Positions 33,633-41,900 of a DNA stretch of 64,000 bases are shown here, in pieces. The notes beneath the pieces are model-generated. The model saw only the letters and a program-made list of their open reading frames with translations, ran no database searches and had not been told where the DNA came from. The position numbers and the translations under genes were made by a program. This DNA comes from Accumulibacter sp. Lineage in GTDB: Bacteria; Pseudomonadota; Gammaproteobacteria; Burkholderiales; Rhodocyclaceae. The stretch is from positions 3,162,001 through 3,226,000 of the forward strand of contig NZ_JAZKUG010000001.1 of NCBI RefSeq assembly GCF_036625195.1, given 5' to 3'. Each line of letters starts with the position of its first letter. Position 1 is the stretch's first letter.

Positions 33633-34048
33633 GCGAAGAGGGCGGGCTGTCGCGTCGAAGCCGTTGCTGCGGCGACATGCGAGCCGGCAGCGCCCGGCGG
33701 CTTTTCGGGCGGCAAATTGGTCCACGGTTGCTCGGCGCCAGCCGGGGGCCGTTTTCCGTGTCTGGCCGACGCAGCCGCTGCATGCGTTTCCTAGTTGCCG
33801 TCGCTGCGGGGTGGCGGCCCGCTGCAAAGCCCGATGTCGGCCGATTTTACAGGCGGAGGGCCAGACCCGTGCCGGGGCTGCTGGTGGACCTCATTAAAGC
33901 AGATGCTTGGAGCAGAATCATCGTGCAGGCACGGTATTTGCTGCAGTTCAGCCGGCGTTCCTGTCCGCCAACTGCGGCAAGCCTGCTGCTGCAAGGAGGC
34001 GGTGCAGGGCTTGCCGTCTCCCGCCAACCTTTTCCGGAGCCAACAACA
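33633..34048 (+). other. Intergenic region upstream of PEP-CTERM protein B
   Basis: No gene is supported in these 416 bp. The useful content is the -24/-12 element at 33926-33942. The AT-rich patches around 33840-33930 are candidates for activator binding. Confidence 0.6.
33926..33942 (+). promoter_or_regulatory. Sigma-54 (-24/-12) promoter of PEP-CTERM protein B
   Basis: The sequence CAGGCACGGTATTTGCT matches TGGCACG-N4-TTGCT, with GG at 33928-33929 and GC at 33940-33941, exactly 12 bases apart. The inferred transcript start (~33952) leaves a ~97-nt leader before the GTG of the PEP-CTERM gene. Confidence 0.72.
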
Positions 34049-34702
34049 GTGAAAACCATTTCCTCCCTGCTCGCTTCCCTGCTGCTTGCAGGCGCCAGCT
34101 CGCTCGCGCACGCCGGCACGATCGATTTCGACAACCTAAGCTTGGCCGACTGGGATGTCATCCCAGGCACCTACGGTGACCATGGTGCCGGCGGTGCCGG
34201 TGACGCGCGCGTCGGTGTGAGCTACGGCGGCAGCAGCGGCGCCACCAACTACCTCCTCTTCTGGAACAACGACTACGGCGATCTGAACAAGGTCGCGTTC
34301 ACGCCGACCAACGGCACGCTCGCCCGGATCAGCTTCACGGCCGACCCCGGCTGGCTGATCAGTTCGGTGTCGTTCGAGCTGGCTGGCTGGCCCAACGTGG
34401 ACTTGCTCGCGCAGACGATCGGCGCCGGAATTGGACCAGTGACCGCAAGCTTCGCGCCAACGACCGTGCAGGGTGACTTTGCCACCCCGCCACGTCATTC
34501 GAGCTTCGGCCTCGGCACTGCCGGTGCGAGCACGGCCTATATCGAGTGGGGAACCGACTGGAACATCGGTATCGACAACATCAGCTTCGACGTGATCCGT
34601 GACCCAGCCGCACCGGTTCCAGAGCCGGGTTCGCTGGCGCTGCTGGCGACGGCGCTCGGTCTTGCCGCGGCCGGGCAACGCCGCCGCGCGGCGCGTCACT
34701 GA
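34049..34702 (+). CDS. PEP-CTERM surface protein B
   Basis: A 217-residue exported protein beginning at GTG, with GGAG about ten bases upstream. The signal peptide ends near LAHAG. The mature domain is rich in Gly, Ser and Asn, with a beta-sandwich-like pattern (ISFTADPGWLISSVSFELAG). The C-terminal sorting signal is VPEPGSLAL, a hydrophobic helix, then RRRAAR. It is unrelated in its main domain to protein A at 18.8 kb but shares the sorting tail and the promoter type, suggesting a common regulon. Confidence 0.87.
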   Translation: MKTISSLLASLLLAGASSLAHAGTIDFDNLSLADWDVIPGTYGDHGAGGAGDARVGVSYGGSSGATNYLLFWNNDYGDLNKVAFTPTNGTLARISFTADPGWLISSVSFELAGWPNVDLLAQTIGAGIGPVTASFAPTTVQGDFATPPRHSSFGLGTAGASTAYIEWGTDWNIGIDNISFDVIRDPAAPVPEPGSLALLATALGLAAAGQRRRAARH

Positions 34703-34766
34703 CCCAAGCCAGCGGGCGAGGCCGGCGGCGCCGGTCTCGCGGCGCCAAGCGAAGCGGCGTCGTGGC

Positions 34767-35336
34767 TTACAACGGACGCTTGACCGTCAGCGCACCACGA
34801 ATCTGCCCCTTGGCGTAACCGGTTGCGCGGTCATCGGGGTAGTGATCGGAAAGTTTCCGGCGCAGGTCTGCATCGAGACTGTCGACGGGACCGTGGCAGC
34901 CGAGGCAGACCTCGCTGACCGGCAGCGCCTTCATGTAGCGCAGCACCGGACGACCGTTGAGCGAGACGATCTCGCTCGCCTCGATCGTCTCCGGCTTCTC
35001 GCCGGCGGCGGCGCGGCGGTCGAAGTCCGCCAGTCGTGCCGCTTCCCACGCATCCGGCGTGCCGCGCTCGGCGTTGCGCGTCTTCAGGCTGACGCGCCGG
35101 ATGTCCCAGCCGGTTTCGGCGCGCTTCTTCGCGATCAACTGCGGTGCCAGGTCCTTGCAGACGGGAATCGCGCCGGCGACCCCCTCGTTCGTCACGGCTT
35201 CCTGCATCGTGGCGATGACTTTCGGAATGACCGGCAGGACGGTGTTCCGGGTTTCGCTGCTCAGCGCAGCCAGATCCTGGGCGCAGACCGGCAGGCTGCA
35301 GCTGACGAGGAGGGCGATGGCGATGGGCGACTGCAT
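34767..35336 (-). CDS. DUF3365 (Tll0287-like) heme-type periplasmic protein
   Basis: A 189-residue exported protein. A signal peptide (ending near PVCAQ) precedes a Tll0287-like sensor/heme domain. The conserved features are the segment around ETGWDIRRVSLKTRN and a CLGCH motif (c-type heme attachment) near residue 142, followed by YPDDRATGYAKGQIRGAL. GAGGAGG precedes the ATG. It is the last gene of the leftward sulfur operon, 11 bp after OsmC, which suggests a redox role linked to sulfide or persulfide; that link is inference. Confidence 0.83.
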   Translation of the reverse strand: MQSPIAIALLVSCSLPVCAQDLAALSSETRNTVLPVIPKVIATMQEAVTNEGVAGAIPVCKDLAPQLIAKKRAETGWDIRRVSLKTRNAERGTPDAWEAARLADFDRRAAAGEKPETIEASEIVSLNGRPVLRYMKALPVSEVCLGCHGPVDSLDADLRRKLSDHYPDDRATGYAKGQIRGALTVKRPL

Positions 35337-35347
35337 GCTCGGCCTCC

Positions 35348-35746
35348 TCAGGCCGCTGCCGCGGTGGTTGCGGTTTCGCTGACCGAGAAGGCAATCTCGG
35401 CGCCCGTCTGGACGATCTTCTTCACGGCGCACTCGCTGATCGCCTGCAGCACGCGTTCCCGTTGTTCGGCGGAAAAAGTCTCGGGAAAGCTGACTTCGGT
35501 GCGGAAGCGCGACAGCGTCAGCGGACCGCCATGGCCGGCGAAGGGCTTGCAGCCGATCCTGATGCCGGCGGCAGGGATGCCCATCGCCTTGCACTCCTTC
35601 TTCGCATAGACGGCCGCGCAGCCCGCCAGGACGGCGTAGAAGGCCTCCAGCGGATTCATCTGCGAGCCATCGACGGCGTAGCTCGCCCGATGCCTGCCGC
35701 CGCTTACCGTAATCACTTTCGAATCATCGACATCTACTGAATACAT
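35348..35746 (-). CDS. OsmC-like peroxiredoxin-fold protein
   Basis: A 132-residue OsmC/Ohr-fold protein. Conserved residues include the cysteine in LAGCAAVYAKKECK and a second cysteine in AISECAVKKI, the two positions used by thiol-dependent OsmC proteins. AGGAGAG precedes the ATG. It sits in an operon with YeeE/YedE-type transporters and a BigR-type repressor, so persulfide or thiosulfate handling is a better guess than organic peroxide reduction. Confidence 0.85.
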   Translation of the reverse strand: MYSVDVDDSKVITVSGGRHRASYAVDGSQMNPLEAFYAVLAGCAAVYAKKECKAMGIPAAGIRIGCKPFAGHGGPLTLSRFRTEVSFPETFSAEQRERVLQAISECAVKKIVQTGAEIAFSVSETATTAAAA

Positions 35747-35776
35747 GCAACTCTCCTGAGCAAGGGGAACCCCGGA

Positions 35777-36223
35777 TCACTGGTCCGGGGCTGATTCTGC
35801 CTGACGCGCGCGCGACAGGCGCTCGCTGGCGGTGAAGATGGCCATGCCGGCGAGCATGGCGAGGACGAAGACGAAGCCCTGGGCGGCACCCGTGCCGAGC
35901 AGGACGAGAGCCGGTCCGGGACAGATCCCGGCCAGACCCCAGCCGATCCCGAAGAGCGCGCTGCCGGCGAGCAGCCGGCGGTCGATCTGGCGCGCGCTTG
36001 GCATCTGCAGCGGCTTGCCGCGCAGCGAGGTCGCTCGCCGCCCGGCAATGCGGAAAGCGAGCAGGCCGACGGCGATCGCGCCGGCCATGACCAGCGCCAG
36101 AGAAGGATCCCAGTCGCCGGCGAGATCGAGAAAAGCGAGCACCTTGGCCGGGTTGCTCATGCCGGAGACGATCAGGCCGCAGCCAAACACGAGGCCGATC
36201 AGCAGGGAAATCAGGATGCTCAC
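35777..36223 (-). CDS. YeeE/YedE-type transporter, DUF6691 half
   Basis: A 148-residue membrane protein with about four helices. The conserved segments GLVFGCGLIVSGMSNPAKVLAF and GIGWGLAGICPGPALV carry the small-residue and cysteine positions typical of YeeE/YedE proteins. The GTG start at 36223 is preceded by AGGAG. The next gene upstream is the complementary half; together they equal one full-length YeeE-type thiosulfate/sulfur-compound importer. The split arrangement is common beside BigR-like repressors. Confidence 0.85.
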   Translation of the reverse strand: MSILISLLIGLVFGCGLIVSGMSNPAKVLAFLDLAGDWDPSLALVMAGAIAVGLLAFRIAGRRATSLRGKPLQMPSARQIDRRLLAGSALFGIGWGLAGICPGPALVLLGTGAAQGFVFVLAMLAGMAIFTASERLSRARQAESAPDQ

Positions 36224-36232
36224 GCGCGGCTC

Positions 36233-36670
36233 CTAAGCGAAGAGATGACGAGCTGCGAAGACGGTCGCGAAACCGGCTGCCATGAAGACGATCGTGGCGA
36301 CCAGCGAGCGCGGCGACAGCCGCGACAGCCCGCAGACGCCGTGCCCGCTGGTACAGCCTGAACCAAGCCGGCTGCCGAAGCCGACCAGCAGTCCGGCGAC
36401 GACGATCGTTGCCCAGTCGGCATCGATGCGGCTCTGCGGCAACTCTGCCAGCAGCCGATAGAGCAGGGGCGCGGCGACCAGCCCGAGCGCAAAGGCCAGC
36501 CGCCACGCGACGTCGTTCCTGGCGAGCGGCTGCAGCAGGCCGCCGACGATGCCGCTGATGCCGGCGATGCGTCCTTCGAGAAGAATCAGCAGCGCCGCTG
36601 CCAGACCGATCAGCAGCCCACCGGCAAAGGCACTGGTGGGGGTGAAATGCAGCCAGTCGATGGTGATCAT
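36233..36670 (-). CDS. YeeE/YedE-type sulfur transporter half
   Basis: A 145-residue membrane protein with four hydrophobic segments and the family motif GSGCTSGHGVCGLSRLSPRSLVAT. The cysteines in this motif line the transport path in characterised YeeE proteins. It overlaps the end of the repressor gene by 4 bp and precedes the DUF6691 half by 9 bp, so the three genes are one transcript. Confidence 0.87.
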   Translation of the reverse strand: MITIDWLHFTPTSAFAGGLLIGLAAALLILLEGRIAGISGIVGGLLQPLARNDVAWRLAFALGLVAAPLLYRLLAELPQSRIDADWATIVVAGLLVGFGSRLGSGCTSGHGVCGLSRLSPRSLVATIVFMAAGFATVFAARHLFA

Positions 36671-36996
36671 GGGCTTCCGTCCCCCCCTTGCGGGCAGTAC
36701 AGTTGATAGAGGGTGCCGAGCAGGGCGAGCACCCGCGCGTCGGCGACCGAGTAGTGGATCTTCTTGCCGTCACGCCGCGTGTTGACCAGCCCGGCGCTGC
36801 GCAGGACGCCGAGTTGTTGCGACAGCGTCGGCTGGTGGAGGTCGAGCAGTTCCTCGAGTTCGCCGACACACTTCTCGCCCTGACTGAGTTGGCACATCAG
36901 CAACAGGCGGTTGGTGTTGGCGAGAACGCCGAGGATGGTCGTCGCCTCGCTGGCCGCAGCGCGCATCGACTCGATATCGAGGCGGGTACCGTGCAT
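36667..36996 (-). CDS. ArsR-family (BigR/SqrR-like) persulfide-responsive repressor
   Basis: A 109-residue winged-helix repressor. The recognition helix is in LHQPTLSQQLGVLRSAGLV. Two cysteines, one in SQGEKCVGEL and one near the C-terminus (YQLYC), fit the BigR/SqrR pair that forms a di- or tetrasulfide link on exposure to persulfide. The ATG at 36996 has GGGAG upstream. An ATG at 37059 would place coding sequence inside the operator, so I reject it. It is expected to control both its own operon and the divergent metallo-hydrolase gene. Confidence 0.85.
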   Translation of the reverse strand: MHGTRLDIESMRAAASEATTILGVLANTNRLLLMCQLSQGEKCVGELEELLDLHQPTLSQQLGVLRSAGLVNTRRDGKKIHYSVADARVLALLGTLYQLYCPQGGDGSP

Positions 36997-37022
36997 GCTT
37001 TGCTCCCATCGACAAGTTCTAC

Positions 37023-37059
37023 TTGACAATATTATGTTGAAGAGTATTATGTTTGTCAA
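37023..37059. promoter_or_regulatory. Overlapping divergent promoters and repressor operator
   Basis: Rightward: TTGACA (37023-37028), 16 nt, TATTAT (37045-37050). Leftward: TTGACA (37059-37054), 17 nt, CATAAT (37036-37031). Between them the 9-mer TATTATGTT occurs twice with a 15-bp period (37030 and 37045), and AT richness stands out from the surrounding GC-rich DNA. This fits a shared BigR-type operator blocking both promoters. Confidence 0.72.
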
Positions 37060-37116
37060 TAGATTGTTTCGCGTTGGCTGATGGTCGATGGCCAGCGCTC
37101 AACCGGGAGCAGCAGC

Positions 37117-37983
37117 ATGCACATTGAAGGCTTTTTCGATCCCTCGACCAGCAGCAACAGCTACCTCGTCTTCGATGGCGAAGGCAAGCGCGCCGTCGTC
37201 GTCGACAGCGTGCTCGACTACGATCCACGAGCTGGCCGAACGAGCACCAACAATGCCGACCGGCTGATCGACCGCGTCGTCGAGAGCGGCGCCCGCGTCG
37301 AGTGGATCCTCGAGACACACGTTCACGCCGACCACCTGTCTGCCGCCGCCCATCTCAAGGAGCGACTCGGCGGCCGGACCGGCATTGGCGAGCGGGTGAC
37401 GGTCGTGCAAGCTTTCTTCGCCGGACTGTTCAACCTCGGATCCGGTTTCGCCACCGATGGCAGCCAGTTCGATCGGCTTCTTGCCGACGGCGAGTCGATC
37501 GCGGTCGGCAACCTGCGCATCACGGCGCTGCACACTCCCGGCCATACGCCGGCCTGTCTCAGTTACCTGTTCTCCGAAGGTGACGAGCAGGCGCTGTTCG
37601 TCGGCGACACGCTGTTCATGCCCGATACCGGCACCGCGCGCTGCGACTTCCCCGGCGGGGACGCGCACGCCCTCTACCGCTCGTTGCGCCGGCTGCTCGC
37701 GCTGCCGCCGCAGACCCGGCTCTATCTCTGCCACGACTATCCCCCCGGCGAGCGGCCGAACGCCTTCTTCACCACCGTCGGCGAGCAGCGGCGCAGCAAC
37801 ATTCACGTGCACGACGGGGTCGGCGAGGAGGAGTTCGTCGAACTGCGGCGGCGTCGCGATGCGACGCTGGCGGTACCGGTCCTGCTGCTGCCCGCCGTGC
37901 AGGTGAACATGCGCTGCGGCGTGCTGCCGGAACCGGAAGCGAACGGGACACGCTACCTGAAGATCCCGCTGAATGTCCTTTGA
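37117..37983 (+). CDS. Persulfide dioxygenase-like metallo-beta-lactamase-fold hydrolase
   Basis: A 288-residue MBL-fold protein of the Blh/ETHE1-related group, which oxidises glutathione persulfide to sulfite. Metal-site motifs are THVHADH (near residue 68), a histidine in HTPGHTPA, the aspartate in FVGDTLFMPDTGTARCDF and the late histidine in YLCHDYPP. GGGAG precedes the ATG at 37117. It is divergent from a BigR-type repressor and followed by a TauE exporter, so oxidation of persulfide to sulfite followed by export is the likely pathway. Confidence 0.85.
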   Translation: MHIEGFFDPSTSSNSYLVFDGEGKRAVVVDSVLDYDPRAGRTSTNNADRLIDRVVESGARVEWILETHVHADHLSAAAHLKERLGGRTGIGERVTVVQAFFAGLFNLGSGFATDGSQFDRLLADGESIAVGNLRITALHTPGHTPACLSYLFSEGDEQALFVGDTLFMPDTGTARCDFPGGDAHALYRSLRRLLALPPQTRLYLCHDYPPGERPNAFFTTVGEQRRSNIHVHDGVGEEEFVELRRRRDATLAVPVLLLPAVQVNMRCGVLPEPEANGTRYLKIPLNVL

Positions 37984-37990
37984 GGCAGTC

Positions 37991-38809
37991 ATGCCGATCG
38001 ACCAGGCCATCGTCGCCCCGCTGCTCGGCGCCGCCGTCGGCCTGGTGCTGGCCCTGACCGGTGCCGGCGGTGGCATCATCGCCGTGCCGCTGTTGGTCTT
38101 CGGTCTCGCCCTGCCGATGCAGCAGGCGGGGCCGATCGGGCTGCTGGCGGTCGGCCTCGCCGCCGGGTTGGGTGCCTTGCTCGGCCTGCGCAGCGGCATC
38201 CTGCGCTACCGCGCCGCCGGGCTGATCGGGCTGTGCGGCATCCTGGCCGCGCCGGTCGGGGTGTGGCTCGCACATCGCATCCCGAACCTGCCGCTGACGC
38301 TGGCCTTCGCTCTGCTGCTCGCGTGGACGGGCGGGCGCAGGTTGTGGCGCAGGCGGTCGTTGCCGCGTGACGCAGCGGCGGTGGTTGACAGACCGTGTCG
38401 GCTGAACCCGGCGGTCGGACGCTTCGACTGGAATCTCCGCTGCGCGCGCGTACTCGGCGCCACCGGCGTGCTGAGCGGTCTGCTCAGCGGCCTGCTCGGT
38501 GTCGGTGGCGGTTTCGTCATCATTCCGGCGCTCGGCCGATACTCGGATCTGCCACCGGCGAGCGTCATCGCCACCTCGCTCGGCGTCATGACGCTGGTAG
38601 CGCTCGGCGGCGTCGGGGCGGCAGCGCTGGCTGGCGGTATCGTCTGGCAGCTTGCCCTGCCTTTCGCCGCCGGCGCGATGGCCGGTCTGCTTCTCGGCCG
38701 CCTGCTCGCGGCGCGCCTCGCCGGCGAGCGCCTGCAGCAGGGCTTTGCCGTTCTCTGTCTGGTCGTCGCCGGGCTGCTGCTCGGACGCGTCGTCGCCGCC
38801 GTCATCTGA
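37991..38809 (+). CDS. TauE/SafE family sulfite exporter
   Basis: A 272-residue integral membrane protein with about eight helices and two GxGGG(F/I)I motifs (LTGAGGGIIAVPLL and LLGVGGGFVIIPAL), the hallmark of the TauE/SafE internal repeat. GAGG lies before the ATG at 37991; an ATG at 37973 would overlap the preceding gene. It follows the persulfide dioxygenase-like gene by 7 bp and probably removes sulfite made by it. Confidence 0.87.
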   Translation: MPIDQAIVAPLLGAAVGLVLALTGAGGGIIAVPLLVFGLALPMQQAGPIGLLAVGLAAGLGALLGLRSGILRYRAAGLIGLCGILAAPVGVWLAHRIPNLPLTLAFALLLAWTGGRRLWRRRSLPRDAAAVVDRPCRLNPAVGRFDWNLRCARVLGATGVLSGLLSGLLGVGGGFVIIPALGRYSDLPPASVIATSLGVMTLVALGGVGAAALAGGIVWQLALPFAAGAMAGLLLGRLLAARLAGERLQQGFAVLCLVVAGLLLGRVVAAVI

Positions 38810-38980
38810 TCACCCTGCCGGAAGCTCGGGAAGCCCAGCGTGACGCCGGCGCGCGGTTCTGGCATCTGCCCCCCTCCGCACGCGGGAGAAGGCTCGGGGA
38901 TGAGGGGAACGGTCATGACTTGCATCATCACCGGTGTCTCGACAGTCATGGCCGTTGGCTGCCGTCAAGGATGAGTGCCT

Positions 38981-40222
38981 TCATCCCTTGACGCAGACGA
39001 CCTGCCGCAACGTGTGGATGATCTCGACCAGCGAGCGCTGCGCCTGCATGACGGCGTCGATATCCTTGTACGCCATCGGGATTTCGTCGATCACCGCCTG
39101 GTCCTTGCGGCACTCGACGTGTGCGGTCGCACGTACCTGGTCGGCGATGGTGAACCGTCGCTTGGCCTCGCTGCGGCTCATCCTGCGTCCGGCGCCGTGG
39201 CTGCACGAGCAGAACGATTCCTCGTTGCCGAGACCGCGCACGATGTAACTGCGTGCGCCCATCGAGCCGGGGATGATGCCCAGTTCACCGCGGCGGGCGG
39301 AAACCGCCCCCTTGCGCGTGACATAGACTTCGCTACCGAAGTGCGTTTCCTTCTGCACATAGTTGTGATGGCAGTTGACGGCTTCCAGATCGATGCCGAA
39401 GGGCTGGGTGATGAGCTTGCGCACTGCCGCGATCAGGTTGGACATCATCGCCTGCCGGTTACGGCGCGCGTAGTCCTGCGCCCAGCCGACCGCTTCGAGG
39501 TAGTCGTCGAAATGCGCACTGCCTTCCTCGAGATATGCCAGATCGCGATCGGGGAGATTGGCCAGGTGCTGCCGCATGTCCGCTTGCGCGAGCTCGATGA
39601 AGGTGTTGCCGATCGCGTTGCCGACGCCGCGCGAGCCGGAATGGAGCATGAACCAGACGCGATCGGCCTCGTCCAGGCAGACTTCGATGAAGTGGTTGCC
39701 GGTTCCGAGCGTGCCCAGATGCTTGTGGTTGTTGGTCGACTGGAGACGCGGGTACTTGGCGACGATGCGCTGAAACCCGGGCAGCAGCTCGCGCCAGAGC
39801 GCGTTGACCAGGTCCGGAGGGTTCTCCCAGCTCCCGTCGTCGCGCTTGCCGCGGCCGACCGTGCGCCCGTGCGGTACCGCCTGCTCGATCGCCGTCCGCA
39901 GCGCATGCAGGTTGTCGGGCAGGTCGGCGGCGTTCAGCGTCGTACGCGTCGCGATCATGCCGCAACCGATGTCGACGCCGACGGCCGCGGGAATGATCGC
40001 ACCGCGTGTCGGGATGACGCTGCCGATTGTCGACCCCTTGCCGAGATGGACGTCGGGCATCACCGCGAGGTGGTGAAAGATGAACGGCAGGCGCGCCGTG
40101 TTGATCAGTTGCCGACGTGCCTCATCCTCGACCGGAACGCCTTCGGTCCACATGCGGATCGGCTGGGCGCCGGGAAGTGCGATCACTTCGCTCGCAGACT
40201 GTCGCCTGGCTGCCTCTTGCAT
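38981..40222 (-). CDS. rtcB: RtcB family RNA ligase
   Basis: A 413-residue 3'-phosphate RNA-splicing ligase that joins 2',3'-cyclic phosphate ends to 5'-OH ends using GTP. Metal and guanylate sites are visible: the cysteine in GVDIGCGM, GTGNHFIE, NCHHNYVQKE, and the guanylylated histidine in CSHGAGRRMSRSEAKRRF. AAAGGAAA precedes the ATG at 40222. No rtcA or rtcR is adjacent, so the gene stands alone. Confidence 0.93.
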   Translation of the reverse strand: MQEAARRQSASEVIALPGAQPIRMWTEGVPVEDEARRQLINTARLPFIFHHLAVMPDVHLGKGSTIGSVIPTRGAIIPAAVGVDIGCGMIATRTTLNAADLPDNLHALRTAIEQAVPHGRTVGRGKRDDGSWENPPDLVNALWRELLPGFQRIVAKYPRLQSTNNHKHLGTLGTGNHFIEVCLDEADRVWFMLHSGSRGVGNAIGNTFIELAQADMRQHLANLPDRDLAYLEEGSAHFDDYLEAVGWAQDYARRNRQAMMSNLIAAVRKLITQPFGIDLEAVNCHHNYVQKETHFGSEVYVTRKGAVSARRGELGIIPGSMGARSYIVRGLGNEESFCSCSHGAGRRMSRSEAKRRFTIADQVRATAHVECRKDQAVIDEIPMAYKDIDAVMQAQRSLVEIIHTLRQVVCVKG

Positions 40223-40913
40223 GACTCGTTTCCTTTCTTCATTCCGCTGCGGCACGGGTGGTCGCAGCTTCGCCACCAGACCGTTCCTTGCTCCGTTGCT
40301 GCTCGCGGGGCGAATGCGTGCCGACCGCCGCGCGCAGCGCTTTCGACGCGAATGCGAAGCTGCGGTCAGCATCCTGAGTCCGGCATCGCGGCCCGCAACG
40401 CCGCTTGCAACGCCCTGATCGAGTTCGGTCGCGGCTCCGACAGTCTGTTCGCCGCCCGTTTGCCGTTTCAGGGCTGTGGCAGGGCCAGGTCAACGATGCC
40501 GATCGTCTGCGCAAGTACCCGGCGGGTGTTGGCTTCGAATGGCGGCGGATTTCTCGGCAGGGGAGGGCAGACTGATGCGGGCCGGGCAACGATCGCCCGG
40601 CAGTGACACGGGACGGCCTTGCCGTCTGGCAAAGGCTGCAGCCCGCTTCGCACAGGCGAGTCGCCGATCGGATGAAAACCCGGTGGCGGCTGCGCCAGCG
40701 GATCGGCGTCGCGCGCCGGGGCCGCCTTCTGGCAGCGACGGACGGCGAGCCGGGGCAGGTGGTGGCGCGGCTGGCTCGCCCGCCCGCGGTGTGGCGAGGC
40801 GCTCCACCAGCCCGCCGCGGCGCGCCGGCATCCGGCCGACGTGGCCGCCACGGCCCCGGGTGTCGACCCGTTCGCCTGGCGGTGGCGCAGCATGGTGGCC
40901 GCAGGGTCGCCTT
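40223..40913. other. 690-bp gene-less interval between cysK and rtcB
   Basis: Both flanking genes run leftward. Reading frames here are arginine/proline-rich and have no family signature, ribosome site or plausible start. I see no RNA gene or repeat. It may hold the rtcB promoter near 40250 and the end of the cysK transcript at its other edge. Confidence 0.55.
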
Positions 40914-41900
40914 CTAACCGCCTGGCAGCGCCTGGCCGGTGGCGTCGAACATGCCATCGAACAGCACCGAACTCAGGTAGCGCTCGCCCGAGTCGGGCAG
41001 CACGACGACAATGGTCTTGCCGGCGTTCTCGGCTTTCCTGGCGTGGCGAAGCGCCGCGGCGACCGCTGCACCACACGAAATCCCGGCGAGGATGCCCTCC
41101 TCGCGGGCGAGGCGGCGCGCGTAGTCGACTGCCTCCTCGTTCGAGACCTGCTCGACGACGTCGACCAGCGAGAGGTCCAGCACCTGCGGCACGAAGCCGG
41201 CGCCGATCCCCTGGATCTTGTGCGGCCCCGGCTTCGGCGTTTCGCCCGCGAGCGTCTGCGTGAGCACCGGGCTGGCGGAGGGTTCGACTGCCACCGACAG
41301 GATGGGCTTGCGACGGATGTTCTTGATGTATCGCGAGACGCCCGTGATGGTACCGCCGGTCCCGACCCCGGAGACGAAGATATCGATATCGCCGTCGGTG
41401 TCGTCCCAGATCTCCGGGCCGGTGGTCTTCTCGTGAATCGCCGGGTTGGCGGGGTTCTTGAACTGCTGCAGCAGCACATGGCGGTCCGGGTCGGCAGCGA
41501 CGAGCTCCTCCGCCTTGGCAATGGCGCCACTCATGCCCTTGGCGCCTTCGGTCAGTATCAGCCTGGCGCCATAGGCCACCAGCAACTTGCGCCGCTCGAT
41601 GCTCATCGTTTCCGGCATGGTCAGGGTCAGCGGAATGCCGCGTGCCGCCGCGACGAAGGCGAGGGCGATGCCGGTATTGCCGCTGGTCGGCTCGACCAGT
41701 TCCTTGCCCGGGCCCAGCAGACCGCGCTGCTCGGCATCCCAGATCATCGCCGCACCAATCCGGCACTTGACCGAATAGGCGGGGTTGCGGCCCTCGATCT
41801 TGGCGAAGACGCTCGCCGGTGCGCCGTCGGCGATTCGATTGAGCTTGACCAGCGGTGTACGGCCGATGGACAGGGAATTGTCTGCATACCATTTGGACAT
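40914..41900 (-). CDS. cysK: Cysteine synthase A
   Basis: A 328-residue PLP enzyme making cysteine from O-acetylserine and sulfide. The Schiff-base lysine is in NPAYSVKCRIGAA near residue 45. PLP-phosphate and substrate loops are visible (EPTSGNTGIAL, GVGTGGTITGVSRYIK), plus the late LVVLPDSGERYLSS-type motif. AGGAG precedes the ATG. It is separate from the sulfur island 2-6 kb away but shares sulfide as substrate. Confidence 0.93.
   Translation of the reverse strand: MSKWYADNSLSIGRTPLVKLNRIADGAPASVFAKIEGRNPAYSVKCRIGAAMIWDAEQRGLLGPGKELVEPTSGNTGIALAFVAAARGIPLTLTMPETMSIERRKLLVAYGARLILTEGAKGMSGAIAKAEELVAADPDRHVLLQQFKNPANPAIHEKTTGPEIWDDTDGDIDIFVSGVGTGGTITGVSRYIKNIRRKPILSVAVEPSASPVLTQTLAGETPKPGPHKIQGIGAGFVPQVLDLSLVDVVEQVSNEEAVDYARRLAREEGILAGISCGAAVAAALRHARKAENAGKTIVVVLPDSGERYLSSVLFDGMFDATGQALPGG

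Noticed and set aside
36997..37059. An upstream ATG at 37059 for the BigR-like repressor
   Set aside because: It would place coding sequence over both divergent promoters and add an N-terminus unlike the family.
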